This document shows, piece after piece, positions 42,095 to 51,973 of a stretch of 64,000 nucleotides of DNA (position 1 is its first letter; each line of letters begins with the position of its first letter). The translations under genes and the position numbers were made by a program. Source of the DNA: Chloroflexota bacterium (GTDB taxonomy: Bacteria; Chloroflexota; Ktedonobacteria; Ktedonobacterales; Ktedonobacteraceae); assembly GCA_902812455.1 (NCBI GenBank), contig CADDZH010000003.1, positions 1-64,000 on the forward strand, read 5' to 3'. The notes under the pieces are model-generated. The model was not told the origin of the DNA and searched no databases. It saw only the letters and a list, made by a program, of their open reading frames with translations.

Positions 42095-44222
42095 ACGCTC
42101 GGATAAGCTGTTTCATTTTTTCGGTTTCCAGGACCAATTCTTCGTGTTCATAGTAGGAGAGACGTTCTCTGGCCCAACGCAGTTTTTCTTCCACCTGATA
42201 GCGTTTTGCAGGGTCTGGGGCTTTGGCAGGGCAGTGAATACAATCAAACTGGTTGGGGCACGAGATATCAAGGGTGCATTCGCCTCCACAGACAGGCACC
42301 AGCATCCCCACTCGCTTGAGCGCGCTCTCCGCCAAGGTGCGGATCTCCTGCGGAGAGCGCAAGATGGCCTCGCGGACTTGAATCCGGGCGGCCAGGCGAC
42401 TGACAAACGAAGCGTGTTCCTCTGCCACCATCCCTGGAGTTTTCTTGCTGTAGTAATCGGTCACCTCCAGATTTTTTTGTTTGAGCCACTCGGCAACCAA
42501 GTCGAGAGGAACCCCTTCGATCTGCACCGCATAGGTGGCGAAGGCATGACGAAGCAGGTGCGCTTTGATGGTGACGGGCTTCCCATCGCTACCGGTGAAA
42601 ATCATGCCATGCAGCAAAAAGCGAAGACAGGCGGTAATGGTATTCCCATTTAAATGCTGAGAGCAATACTGAAACAGATAGGGTGCTGGACCGAAGCGAT
42701 GGCTTCGTCCCTCGTTTGGAGCAAAAGGCACATGAGGAAGGGCTTCCCCTGGCTGAAGTCGATAATGTTCACTGAGCATGTGGCAGACTTTCTCCACAAG
42801 CCGAATGGTTTCTTTGCCCACCGCGTAGTTATGCAGGGTCAAGCTCCGCTCCCCTTTGGGAATCAACCGAAAGAGATAGCGAATCCGAGGCGACTGGTCG
42901 GCTGATCGGACGGGGGGATCATCAACCAACTGAACCAGGCAGGAACGCGAAATGTTCATCTGAAGCAGCTCATTCATCCGCATCCCCGTCGTGGTCAGGA
43001 CATCTAAGGCGAGCAGTCCAAAGAGCGTGGAAACATAGAGCGATTCGACGGGAATGAGAACTCCTTGCGCTTTCTCCTGGGCTCCACTCAGGAAGAGTCC
43101 GTCACTGCTGGAACCAGGATTTGTCCCATCGGTCCAGCACAAGATGCCTGCCGTCTGGCTGTTAAAAGGAGCGGTCGCGGTTTCATCTCCCTCTTCTCCG
43201 TATCCCCACGCGCGTAACCAGGCTTGTCGGCTGGCGATCTCCTCTGAGGTGCCATGTCGAGGACCCTGAGCAAGCATATTGCGTTTGAGCAGTTCAGTAA
43301 ACCACCACTCCTCAACAGGAGCAGTATCAGCTAGTCGCTCGATTTTGACACACTCAAGGAACAAGCCATTGAGTGCCTCAGAGAATTGCTCGATCTGCCG
43401 GTTAAGACGGCTGCGTGCCATCCGATGGTGATACTGCTCCGCATGAGCCTGGACAAAGCTGTACCGATCCCAGATCGTGAAGTGAAGCCGTTCCACTGGG
43501 GGCTCTCCCTCTTCGTAGCTGAAATCAAGGGGAAGGTTGGAGCGATCTGGCAAGACCTGTGCTACAGCCTGCCGATAGGCGGTTCGTAACCGGGCCAGTT
43601 TGTTGAAACGGAGATGTGCTTCGGCTCGCATCTGAGCAAATTGGGGAACAATGGCTTCCGTTTCCCGCTTTCGGCTTTGCTGTTGTCGAGCTTCAATCGC
43701 TTTTTTGGAGATAATCCCTTCGACCAGAAGCGGATTGGCCAATGGAAGCACAAAGCGCCGGTAGCGGTCCTGCAGATCAGGAGGCAGGGACGTGAACCAA
43801 TTCCAGACATGGGTGGTCGAGCTAGTATACTTGCGCAGGAATTGAAAGCGAGTGTATTCGCTCTCTGTAGAGACCACCTCCGCTTTGAGATAGCGTGGTA
43901 AATGGGTATCAGCATGCCACTCCTCACCGTTTTCGAGTCTGAGGGCGGGGAAGAGTCGGCTGAATCCCACATGCAGATGGCGTACCGCAAATTCAACGGT
44001 TCGCACATCTTGCCGACGAGCTGCCAACACTGCTGCAATGAGGGTGAGATGATTTCCCCAAGGCGACCTAACGACATGTGCCAGCAAATATCGAACAATC
44101 CGTTCGTGGACAGCAGGCCATTCTCCGCCTGTTTTGGGGGCATGCAGCACCTCTGGAGCCACATGCTCGGCCAGACTTTCCCAGGTACAGCCATCGTAGG
44201 GATTCGGTCTTTTCCCTCTCAT
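41997..44222 (-). CDS. Tn554 TnpB-like tyrosine recombinase
   Basis: I start at ATG 44222, three bases after the tnpA stop, with GGGGAGG upstream; 741 residues result. The recombinase residues are in the C-terminal half: the first Arg in TTTGMRMNELLQMN, H-L-L-R-H in IKAHLLRHAFATYA, and the nucleophile Tyr in LEVTDYYSKKTPGM. A cysteine cluster follows (PVCGGECTLDISCPNQFDC, then IHCPAK), probably a zinc site as in TnpB of Tn554. A coiled-coil tail ends the protein. Both TnpA and TnpB are needed for Tn554 movement. Confidence 0.85.
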   Translation of the reverse strand: MRGKRPNPYDGCTWESLAEHVAPEVLHAPKTGGEWPAVHERIVRYLLAHVVRSPWGNHLTLIAAVLAARRQDVRTVEFAVRHLHVGFSRLFPALRLENGEEWHADTHLPRYLKAEVVSTESEYTRFQFLRKYTSSTTHVWNWFTSLPPDLQDRYRRFVLPLANPLLVEGIISKKAIEARQQQSRKRETEAIVPQFAQMRAEAHLRFNKLARLRTAYRQAVAQVLPDRSNLPLDFSYEEGEPPVERLHFTIWDRYSFVQAHAEQYHHRMARSRLNRQIEQFSEALNGLFLECVKIERLADTAPVEEWWFTELLKRNMLAQGPRHGTSEEIASRQAWLRAWGYGEEGDETATAPFNSQTAGILCWTDGTNPGSSSDGLFLSGAQEKAQGVLIPVESLYVSTLFGLLALDVLTTTGMRMNELLQMNISRSCLVQLVDDPPVRSADQSPRIRYLFRLIPKGERSLTLHNYAVGKETIRLVEKVCHMLSEHYRLQPGEALPHVPFAPNEGRSHRFGPAPYLFQYCSQHLNGNTITACLRFLLHGMIFTGSDGKPVTIKAHLLRHAFATYAVQIEGVPLDLVAEWLKQKNLEVTDYYSKKTPGMVAEEHASFVSRLAARIQVREAILRSPQEIRTLAESALKRVGMLVPVCGGECTLDISCPNQFDCIHCPAKAPDPAKRYQVEEKLRWARERLSYYEHEELVLETEKMKQLIRACELELKEMEQIAAYQQDEKRQTLIQIQPRTSK

Positions 44223-44224
44223 AG

Positions 44225-45691
44225 CTACGCCTCCCCTGCCAGTCCGTAGATAAACGAGAGATCGGGCTCCTGCAGGTACTCCCGCTCTTCGAGAGCAGAT
44301 GGGGCCTGGAGTCTTGTTTCTGACTGTGATGGGGCAGCCAAGGAGTTTTTTCGCTTCTGCTGCTCTCTCTCCTTCAAACAAGTTTGCACCTGGGTATGGA
44401 GGCCATCGAGAAATCGGTCATGGGTCTCGCGATCCAAACTTTGCTCAAAGTAATGTTCATAGACGGAGAGCGTCTCTGGACTTCTCCATTTCATGTACTC
44501 AACTAGACCCCGGAGCCGTCGTTTGATCTCTGCTTCGTTCTTCGCCGTTTCGTAAATATCCCGAACAGCCCCTGTGACCAGCCAGTGTCGCGCTTGATGG
44601 ACATCGGCTTCGATCCCAGCCGCCTGGCAGGCAGGATTCCAGTAATGTTCTCGATACGCCTTTGCAGTGAGTTGTGTCCCCTGAAGAGTTAAAAACACGG
44701 GAATGGTCGAGAGGTCAAGCAGTTTCCGTTTCGCCAGATCGAGGTAGGTCGCCAGATCATAGCCTGCTTTGTCAAAACGAATACGCTCCTGATCAAAGTA
44801 GCGCTTGAGCAGTACCACCGTTTCCTCATGAAAACTGATCACTTTTGTTCGTCTCCCGAAACTCCCCTTGTTGAATGCCTGGGCTTTTGTGTGAGTGCCC
44901 AGCACAACCCAGTCGCTGAGCATGAGGCCACAGATCTCGGAAATGCGTGCGCCTGTTTCAAAAAGCAGCCAGGTCACGACCTCATCGCGCTGCCGTGTCT
45001 GTTTCAACAACAGGTGCTTTCCACCTCGCAGGATGAGTCCGGGGAACGTCGGGTCAGCAATGATCTGTGGTGTCCATTCTTCATGCTCCAACTTGTAGTA
45101 ATTGTCCGAGAGACGATGAGTCGGGCGCTGACGTTTTTCGACGACACCGCTCTCGTCGGGCATGCGAGGAAATGCCCCCTCCGGTTCCTGCCGGTCAAGA
45201 ACCATCTCAACCGCAGCAATGGTTGCACTCATGGAGTCAATCAAGGGATTGGGGTAAGCGTAGTTCCCTCCCTCTCGCATGATCTGGTAAAACAACTTCA
45301 ACGCGGCCAAAAAGATCCGCAGACTACTGCGTGTGCCGTCGGTCAATACCACATATTTCCAGCCATCTCGGTGCGGCTGCACTTTACACTGGAGTTTCTG
45401 GATCAGGTAATCTTCGACGGCTTGCCGAATGCGCCCCGGAGCATCATTCCAACACACTCCCGCACGAATTTGCCAGGGGTCTGTCTCCAGGTACGTAAAA
45501 AAAGGAAGCATGGCATACAGATAGACTTGAACGGTCTTTTGGCTCACACGAGCACAGGCTTCTTTGCCGAAGCGTGTCAAGGAAATATGTAACCGATCAG
45601 AGCAATCAAACACGAGAAACGGGTGCTGATGCTCACTGCCTTGAGGCCGTGGAACAAACCAATATGAAGAAGTCATTCCCACACTTGCCAC
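44225..45691 (-). CDS. Tn554 TnpA-like tyrosine recombinase
   Basis: The 488-residue protein is a phage-integrase-fold recombinase: Arg in LLFETGARISEICGLML, the box-II segment HQARHWLVTGAVRDI, and the catalytic Tyr in PETLSVYEHYFEQSLD. The N-terminal 150 residues form the SAM-like core-binding domain. The start may be ATG 45676 rather than 45691. The gene opens the element's operon. Confidence 0.85.
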   Translation of the reverse strand: MASVGMTSSYWFVPRPQGSEHQHPFLVFDCSDRLHISLTRFGKEACARVSQKTVQVYLYAMLPFFTYLETDPWQIRAGVCWNDAPGRIRQAVEDYLIQKLQCKVQPHRDGWKYVVLTDGTRSSLRIFLAALKLFYQIMREGGNYAYPNPLIDSMSATIAAVEMVLDRQEPEGAFPRMPDESGVVEKRQRPTHRLSDNYYKLEHEEWTPQIIADPTFPGLILRGGKHLLLKQTRQRDEVVTWLLFETGARISEICGLMLSDWVVLGTHTKAQAFNKGSFGRRTKVISFHEETVVLLKRYFDQERIRFDKAGYDLATYLDLAKRKLLDLSTIPVFLTLQGTQLTAKAYREHYWNPACQAAGIEADVHQARHWLVTGAVRDIYETAKNEAEIKRRLRGLVEYMKWRSPETLSVYEHYFEQSLDRETHDRFLDGLHTQVQTCLKEREQQKRKNSLAAPSQSETRLQAPSALEEREYLQEPDLSFIYGLAGEA

Positions 45692-45786
45692 CTTTTCACA
45701 CAGACTCTCTACTGACTTCCAGTGTACAGCTAGATGGCCTTAACACCAAGAGGCAAGGACTTCTTTCTTACAAAGGGGTTTACTAA

Positions 45787-46398
45787 ATGATGGGCGAGCA
45801 GCCAGGTCGTGAGCGGGTCCTCCTGGCGATCGGGAAGGAGTTCGATTGGGCAGCGCTTCTCGAGATCCACCAGGAGCGTGCCGTAGGTCTGGCCTTTTTT
45901 CCACGCCCAATCATCCACGCCAAGGATGCGGACCGATGACGGAACGGGGCAGACGACCTGGCGCAGACGACGAAGCAGTGTGGGAGCTGAGACCAGCATT
46001 CCCAGCGATGGTGCCAGCCGTTCGCTCACCTGGGCGCTGGTGGCCAGACCAAGGGCGACCAGCGCCTCGCGCAAGCGATTAGTTATGCGCGCATACGACT
46101 GCACCAGGTCTGGAAGCCGCTCGGTAAAGATCTGACGTGCGCAATTTGGCGTGGTACAGATGAACTTGCGCACGGTGAGCGCTAAGACGACGCGACGGCC
46201 GGCGCAGGGCAGATCGGCCACTGTTCTCCCGTAGTGGCCATGCACTCGTTCTGAGGGCCGCTGGCAGAGCGGGCAGACAGCACAGCGACGCCGGCAGGCG
46301 ACGTGTAGCACCACTTCGGTCGTGGTTGCCCGAACCGACGAGATGACGATATCCTCGGGAAACGAGAACAAGAGAGAAGCGGTGTCCAGAGCATCCAT
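45787..46398 (-). pseudogene. ISL3 transposase, N-terminal half
   Basis: The fragment has the zinc-binding start CAVCPLCQRPSERVHGHY, then the KFICTTPNCARQIFTE segment and the first catalytic aspartate in ILGVDDWAWKKGQTYGTLL. It stops being ISL3-like after LTTWLLAHH, exactly where the tnpA-side end of the inserted element begins. The missing part is the gene piece at 40237-41395. Confidence 0.85.
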
Positions 46399-46530
46399 CG
46401 ATGAGACCCTCCTTGCCACGTGGCGTCGCCACAATTCATCGATGGCAGTCTATCAGAGAATGAGGGACCTGTCCAAGCAAGCAAGCTCACTTTTTTCGAG
46501 GATGAGCCACTCTTATGATAGCGTTCACAG

Positions 46531-48336
46531 ACCGAGTGCGGCTTGTCCGGCTATCTGGAGCGCTACCAGACCCGGCGCGCCAAACTGTTGCACCTGCGTG
46601 GTGGCGCTACCCCGGACCATCCCGAGCCAGTCGCCACCACTTGGTCGCTCTCCTTTGAGAAGGTCGAACAAGCCAACCCAGCAGCGGACCTGCTGCGGGT
46701 ATGTGCGTTTCTGCATCCCGATGCCATTCCCGAAGAAATCATCATTGAGGGGGCCGCTGAGTTAGGCCCAACACTTGGGCATATTGCCACTGATCCGTTG
46801 GAGTTAGATCTGGCGATTCGGGAACTCCGTAAGTACTCGCTGCTGCGCCGTGACTCGGAGATGCACCTACTCCAAGTGCATCGTTTGGTGCAGGCCGAGC
46901 TCAAAGATGCTATGGATGCAGAGTCACAGCGACAATGGGCCGAGCGGGCGGTGCGAGCAGTCAATGCTGCCTTTCCGGTTCCTGAGTTCGAAAATTGGCA
47001 ACGCTGTCTGCCGCACGCTCAAGTCTGCGCGTCGTATATTGTAGAGCTGAATTTAGGCTTTCCAGAAGCAATACGGCTGCTCCAACAAATGGGATACTAT
47101 CTGTATAAGCGATCCCAGTATCCACAGGGCGAACTGCTCCTCAAGCAAGCATTAGAAATCCATAAGCAATTGCAGGATGAACTAAGCCCAAAGCTAGTTG
47201 ATTTACTGAACGGTTTGGCTGAGTTTTATCGTTCTCAAGGCAAATATGATCTGGCTGAGCCACTTTATAAACAAGCAATAAAGCGACGTGAAGCGCTAGA
47301 CCCCCACCATCCAGATTTGATGACCTTGCTCAACAATTTGGCTTTGCTTTACCACACCCTAGGGAAATATGCCGAGGCCGAACTGCTCTTTCAGCGTGCA
47401 ATTGCAATAGGACAGGAGACTGTGGGACCGAAACATCCCTGGCTTATCGAAACGATCAATAACCTGGCAATGTCTTATCACTATCAGGGCAAATATACAC
47501 TAGCCGAACCGCTTTATCAGCGAGCATTGGCAGCAAGTGAGGAGATATTGGGACCCAACCATCCGGATGTAGGAGTCTTGACCAACAACGTCGCTTTTTT
47601 CTACAAAACCCTAGGCAGGTATTCCCTAGCGGAACCGCTTTATAAGAGAGCCTTAGCTATTCAAGAACAGGCTCTAGGATTAAATCACCCCGAGGTAGCT
47701 CAAACACTTAATAACCTGGCAAAACTCTTCCATGTTCAGGGGAAGTACGCCCAGGCTGAGCCACTCTATCAGCAGGCGATCACCATCCGGGAAGGTACCC
47801 TTGGGGCAGATCATCCCGATTTGGCTCAAACATTGAACAACCTTGGAACACTTTATTGCGATCAAAAGAAGTTTAATGAAGCACTGCCTCTGCTCAAACG
47901 AGCACTCACAATCCGCGAACAATCCTTAGGAACAGAACACCCCGTTGTGATTTATAGCCTCAACAGCTTAGCCAACCGTTATCGATATCAAGAGCAGTAT
48001 GAAGAGGCCGAAGCACTCTATCAACGCGCATTGCGGATTTGTGAGCAAGCATTGGATCCAAAACACCCTGACCTGGCAACGACTCTCATCAACTTGGCCA
48101 AACTCTACTTCAAACAAAGTAGGTATGCTCAGGCTGAGTTGCTCTACCAACACGCACTGACCATTCGCGAACAAACATTTGGTCCTGACCACCCTGATGT
48201 AGCACTTTGTCTTGAAAACTACGGAGGGCTGCTAAGAAAAATGGGACGAGAACAAGAGGCTAAAGCATTAGAAATACGTGCCGCAGCTCTACGAGGAGAG
48301 GCGCATGCCCAAGAGGATGCTGTAGGTGCTGAGTGA
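46531..48336 (+). pseudogene. NB-ARC/TPR protein lacking its N-terminus (kinesin-light-chain-like repeats)
   Basis: The frame starts in mid-domain: TECGLSGYLERYQTRRAKLL followed by TTWSLSFEKVEQANPAADLL is the winged-helix end of an NB-ARC STAND ATPase. The nucleotide-binding domain that should precede it is absent and the frame is closed upstream at 46519-46521. The rest is intact: about eight TPR units of 42 residues with the pattern LNNLA.LYHTLGKYAEAE..FQRAI. ISL3 ends about 20 bases upstream. A TTG start at 46543 could give a 597-residue product, but not a functional STAND sensor. Confidence 0.75.
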
Positions 48337-48407
48337 AAAGCACTGAAGGTGCGCTGCACCCTTGAGATCGTGGTAAAGGTTGGCTAGTAGGTAGTACAAT
48401 GAATATT

Positions 48408-49819
48408 GGCTCTCCATCCTTGAGGGGGAAACTGGAACCCCCCCATTAAGCCACCTCCAATAAGATGCGCAAGCGCAAATGGTGCTGATTGCGATAGCCG
48501 TAGCCCTGACGCAGAAGGGCTTTGGTGCGATTGTTCTTGCCTTCGACAAAGCCGTTGGAGAGGCGAGCCGGCAGAAACTCAAAGAAGGCCAGGATTTCTT
48601 GCCGCCAGGTGCGGAAGGCCGATAAGGCTTTACGCAGCTCTGCTGGGCCATCGCGTTTGACGGAAGCGATCCAGGCATCCAGGCCCGCCTCGGCAGTGGT
48701 GGAGGAAGCGATGGCATACCAACTGCGCAAGGCTTCTTTGAGCTGCCAAGCGCTGGCAATCTCCGGGAAGCTGGCAGCTAAGGTGGCCCGGCTCTGTTCT
48801 TCCTCAGGCGAGAGATGTTCCTGATTGCGCAAGAACACATGCCGCTGCCCCTCTAAGGCCTGCTTGCCTGATTCCTGCTTGGCGAGGCGTCCAATCACTT
48901 TGCCCAGGGCTTTGCTCACATGCTGGATGACATGGAAGTGATCGGCCACGATGCAGGCTCGTGGCAAGCAGGTCTGCACCGCCTCACGGAAGGGGCTACT
49001 CATATCCATGCTCACGGCCTCCACTGCCTCACCATCATCCAGGCGTTCCAGCAGGCGGACCACCTCCTCTTTCTTGCGCCCGGCACTCACCTCCAGGACG
49101 TGTCGCTCTTGGAGGTCACACAGAATCGTGTCATAGCGGTGTCCCTTCTGCACGGCGAATTCGTCAATGCCCAGATAGCGGGGGGTCGGCAGTGGGGCAC
49201 TTTCCTCCTGGACCCTGAGTCCTCGCTTGGCCAGGTGCGGCTCGGCTACCTCCTCTAGACAGGTTTGCACAAAGCCAGGGCCGACGGCAAAGGCGAGGGC
49301 AACGTGGGCGATGGGTTGGCTCCTGGCCTGCTCCCCGATCTCCTGCCGCAGTCGAGGCGTGGTGCGTCGATATCTGCCACAGGCTTGATCGGGCTCCGTG
49401 AAGCTGTGTCGGCAGCTAAAGCACGTGAAGCGCCGCTTATGCACGACGAAGACCACTCGATGCTCTCTCAACGACTGATCCCGCTTGCGCCGCAAGCGGG
49501 TATCATGCACTTTGACACACAGCCGCCCACAAGACGGACAGCAGGCTCGCTCCTGGATGCCGATGACTTCTACCTCAATGCTACCATCGGCTTGCACCTG
49601 CTGACGCAGAATACGGAATTCGGGCAGGTCTAAGGGCACCACAATCCCCTCCTGGCTTTCGCCTCCCTCTGCTGGCTCTTGGAGAGCAAGAGCCGCTATG
49701 CTATGCTGTGTTGACATCGCTTGTCCTCCTGATTGGATATGGTGTTCTTACCTTCTCCAACGAAGGACAAGCCCTTTTCTTCAGTTTTCCCTCATTTTCC
49801 CCTCAAAGGATGGAGAGCC
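48408..49819 (-). mobile_element. complete ISL3-family insertion sequence
   Basis: The 1412-base element has inverted ends: GGCTCTCCATCCTTGAGGGG at the left and, reverse-complemented, GGCTCTCCATCCTTTGAGGG at the right. It holds one intact transposase gene. Flanking octamers (TGAATATT and TCATGCTA) do not match, so no target duplication is seen. It differs in sequence and end motif from the broken ISL3 copy nearby. Confidence 0.85.
48446..49717 (-). CDS. ISL3-family transposase
   Basis: The 423-residue protein is complete. The N-terminal zinc finger is ACCPSCGRLCVKVHD with RFTCFSCRHSF; the DDE triad lies in YLGIDEFAVQKGHRYDTI (D), VSMDMSSPFREAVQTC (D) and SNGFVEGKNNRTKALLRQGY (E). It should cut and paste the surrounding IS. 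It shows no frameshift or internal stop, unlike the other two transposases in this island. Confidence 0.93.
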   Translation of the reverse strand: MSTQHSIAALALQEPAEGGESQEGIVVPLDLPEFRILRQQVQADGSIEVEVIGIQERACCPSCGRLCVKVHDTRLRRKRDQSLREHRVVFVVHKRRFTCFSCRHSFTEPDQACGRYRRTTPRLRQEIGEQARSQPIAHVALAFAVGPGFVQTCLEEVAEPHLAKRGLRVQEESAPLPTPRYLGIDEFAVQKGHRYDTILCDLQERHVLEVSAGRKKEEVVRLLERLDDGEAVEAVSMDMSSPFREAVQTCLPRACIVADHFHVIQHVSKALGKVIGRLAKQESGKQALEGQRHVFLRNQEHLSPEEEQSRATLAASFPEIASAWQLKEALRSWYAIASSTTAEAGLDAWIASVKRDGPAELRKALSAFRTWRQEILAFFEFLPARLSNGFVEGKNNRTKALLRQGYGYRNQHHLRLRILLEVA

Positions 49820-49858
49820 TCATGCTAACTGCTTGCTGTCCAGTCAGGTTGTGAAAGG

Positions 49859-51639
49859 GGGTGCGCGTGAGATTTTTGCAAAAGGGGGAAGAGTGGAGTA
49901 GAATCGAGCGACAGGAAAGGAAAAGAATAGCAAAGGAGAGCAGGGAGAGATGAAGGCAGAGTATGAACAGCATTGGCACGAGGTAGCAGAAGAAGTCTTG
50001 CTGGAAATGCGTACCTGGCGAGAGAAACACCCGAGGGCCACGATGCAGGAAATCGAGGAGGAAGTCGACAAACGCATCGCTCGCATGCATGCAGGATTAG
50101 TCGAAGGACTCGCGATGAGCAGCACCGCCGTCGAGGTAGGAAGCAGGGCATCCGGCAAGGCAACGACGTGTCCGACGTGTGGAGGGGTGTTGCAAGCACG
50201 AGGCAAGCAGGTGCGCCAGCTTGTGACGACGGGGGAGCAACCGGTGCGCTTAGAGCGCAGCTATGGCTACTGTCCCAGGTGTCAGGTGGGTTTTTTTCCC
50301 CCTGGATGAGCAGTGAGGACTGCGGCCGAAAGTGGGCTTCACGCCAAAGGTGGAAGAAGGGATGGCACGCTTGGGGACCTGGATGCCCTTGCGGGCAGCA
50401 GTGCGCGAACTGGCGTTTTTCCTGGGAGTAGCCGTGGCAGAAGCGAGCGTGCGGCAGTTCACCGAGCAAGCAGGAGCCGCACAGGTGCAGGTACAAGCCG
50501 ACGAAGTGGAAAGCTTGCTTGCCGAGCGACCAGCCAGTCCAGCCGGACCAGCGGTACACCTGCTGAGCCTGGATGGAGCGCTCATCCAGTTGGTCAGTGG
50601 AGAGTGGAAGGAGGTGAAAACGCTGGCCATCGGAGAAGTCGGCAAGGCGAAGCAGAAGCCAGAGGAAGAGGAGCAGGTGCAGACGACGGCCCTGTCCTCC
50701 TTTTCGCGGATGAGCGAGTCGGAGAGCTTCCAGCAGGAAGCCTTGGGGGAAGTGTATCGACGCGGAGTTGAAAAGGCCAAGACGGTGTGTGCGGTGAGCG
50801 ATGGAGCGGATTGGATCCAGAAGTGGGTGGACTACCACCGCGAAGATGCGGTGCGCATTCTCGATTTTGCGCGTGCGCTGGAGTAGGTGAGCAAAGGAGG
50901 TCAGGCCGCCTATGAGCATCTCCCGCTGCCACAAAGCTCAGAGGGGCGAGACGCCGAGCCTGCAGCCAAGCGTCGGCAGGAACGCTTCGAACAGTGGCTC
51001 GCCGCGCAAGGGCACGAGTTGAAGACAGGCGATGCCGACTAGGTGCTGGCAGAACTGGAGCGGTTGGGGGGCTTGATGCAGGAGATGGGACACGCCGAGG
51101 CGGTCGAGACGGTGGACAAGAGCCTGCACTACCTGCGGGAGCGGCGCGAGCTGATCAACTATGCCAGGTTTCGGGCGCAGGGCTATCCCATTGGCAGTGG
51201 GTCAGTGGAGAGTGCCAACAAATTGGTGGTTCACAGTCGCATGAAAGGCGCCGGGATGCGCTGGGAGCCCAGCCACGTGAACGCCATGCTGGCCATGCGC
51301 AATCTGGCGTGTAATGAGCGCTGGGCGGAGGGCTGGCGTGCCATCCGGCAGACCTGGCAGAACAATGAGATGGCGCGCCGAGCGCAACGGGCGGTTCGGC
51401 CATCCTCAGCAGGCGAACAGGAGGGTTGCCCAAAGCCCTCGGCTCTGCCCCACCCTGAGTCTCCTGCCGAAAGTCAGCCGAAGCTTCCAGGGCTCACCCC
51501 CACGAAGCAGCCTTCCGATGCACCGCCTGACCCTCGTTCTGGACGGCCTGCTCCTCCCCATCCATGGCGACGCCCGTTTCTCCACCGTCGTTCCGCTTAG
51601 CAGGGAGGTTTGGAGGTTGCAAAAATCTCACGTGCACCC
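49859..51639 (+). mobile_element. ISKra4-family insertion sequence, decayed
   Basis: The 21-base ends match at 20 positions in inverted orientation: the left starts GGGTGCGCGTGAGATTTTTG and the right, reverse-complemented, starts GGGTGCACGTGAGATTTTTG. It is 1781 bases and lies 40 bases from the intact ISL3 copy. No target duplication was found. Confidence 0.8.
49950..51600 (+). pseudogene. ISKra4-family transposase with frameshift and internal stops
   Basis: Four pieces in order make one transposase: a zinc-finger N-terminus (TTCPTCGGVLQARGKQVRQL, SYGYCPRCQVGFFP), a middle part (RLGTWMPLRAAVRELAFFLG, LLSLDGALIQLVSGEWKEVK), and a C-terminal part (YPIGSGSVESANKLVVHSRM, MRWEPSHVNAMLAMRNLAC). 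The frame is shifted at a run of seven T at 50291-50297. In-frame stops follow at about 50312, 50884 and 51040. A fully dead gene. Confidence 0.85.
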
Positions 51640-51655
51640 GTACCAGAGTGTCCTG

Positions 51656-51685
51656 CTGGCATCTGCGCTCTGCCTATGCTATAAT
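51656..51685 (+). promoter_or_regulatory. extended -10 promoter of the antitoxin/PIN pair
   Basis: TATAAT at 51680-51685 is preceded by TGC, giving an extended -10 element, with a weak CTGGCA -35 box 18 bases upstream. It lies just outside the right end of the ISKra4 copy. Confidence 0.55.
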
Positions 51686-51709
51686 GATGAAGACAAAGGA
51701 GACAACCAT

Positions 51710-51973
51710 ATGACAGAGCACATCGAACAGGCACCACCACTCAGCAGCGAGTTCGGCCAGCCCTTGATCGGTATTCCGTTTTCTGAAAACGGGCATGAGG
51801 TCATTCGCTATTTTACCGATGAGGCAGCGGCAGATGCGGCTATCAGCGAGCAGTCGATTCAACTGGCAGTGCGTCTAGCTGGCAGTTGGAGTGACCTGAA
51901 TTGGGACGAGATGGAAGCAGCCCTTGACCGCATCCGTCATGAAAGCCCGCCGACTCCACCGATCACGCTATGA
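51710..51973 (+). CDS. antitoxin-like small protein upstream of PIN toxin
   Basis: AAAGGAG lies eight bases before the ATG. The 87-residue product is acidic, with a helix-rich C-terminal half (DLNWDEMEAALDRIRHES) of the kind that binds toxins. It overlaps the PIN gene start by four bases (ATGA), the usual antitoxin-toxin arrangement. I do not recognise a DNA-binding fold, so it is named from context. Confidence 0.65.
   Translation: MTEHIEQAPPLSSEFGQPLIGIPFSENGHEVIRYFTDEAAADAAISEQSIQLAVRLAGSWSDLNWDEMEAALDRIRHESPPTPPITL

Larger units (their letters stand above)
41396..45786 (-). mobile_element. Tn554-family-like element (tnpABC only) inserted in the ISL3 transposase gene
   Basis: The element carries three overlapping or abutting genes in tnpA, tnpB, tnpC order and nothing else. 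The boundaries are set by the broken ISL3 gene. The left host sequence stops after GATTTCTGG (41395), the right resumes at ATGATGGGCGAGC (45787). Joining these two restores the codons His-His-Pro-Glu-Ile in frame. There is no target duplication and no terminal inverted repeat, as known for Tn554. About 85 bases lie beyond tnpC and 95 before tnpA; there is no cargo. Confidence 0.8.
40125..46513 (-). mobile_element. ISL3-family insertion sequence, split by a Tn554-like unit
   Basis: The ends are inverted repeats: the left has GGCTCATCTCGAAAAAAGTG (from 40130) and the right, reverse-complemented, has GGCTCATCCTCGAAAAAAGT (to 46508). Both continue with a GTTGCTTGC or CTTGCTTGC segment, and AAGAG precedes both. 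The transposase gene is in two pieces around an inserted 4.4-kb element. No 8-base target duplication was found at either plausible boundary, and a frameshift is present, so this copy is old and inactive. Confidence 0.7.

Noticed and set aside
41480..45691. Recombinase-in-trio (RIT) element as the identity of the three-gene unit
   Set aside because: A RIT has three tyrosine recombinases. The third gene here encodes a short coiled-coil protein without recombinase residues, as in Tn554.
40122..46516. 8-base target duplication around the split ISL3
   Set aside because: The flanking octamers do not match at any boundary consistent with the inverted ends.
46531..48336. CRISPR-like or satellite repeat in the TPR region
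   Set aside because: The periodicity is about 126 bases and follows TPR protein repeats with codon-level divergence, not identical DNA repeats.
49825..50934. 369-codon minus-strand frame over the ISKra4 copy
   Set aside because: It is a shadow of the transposase; the plus strand has zinc-finger and catalytic motifs and matching inverted ends.
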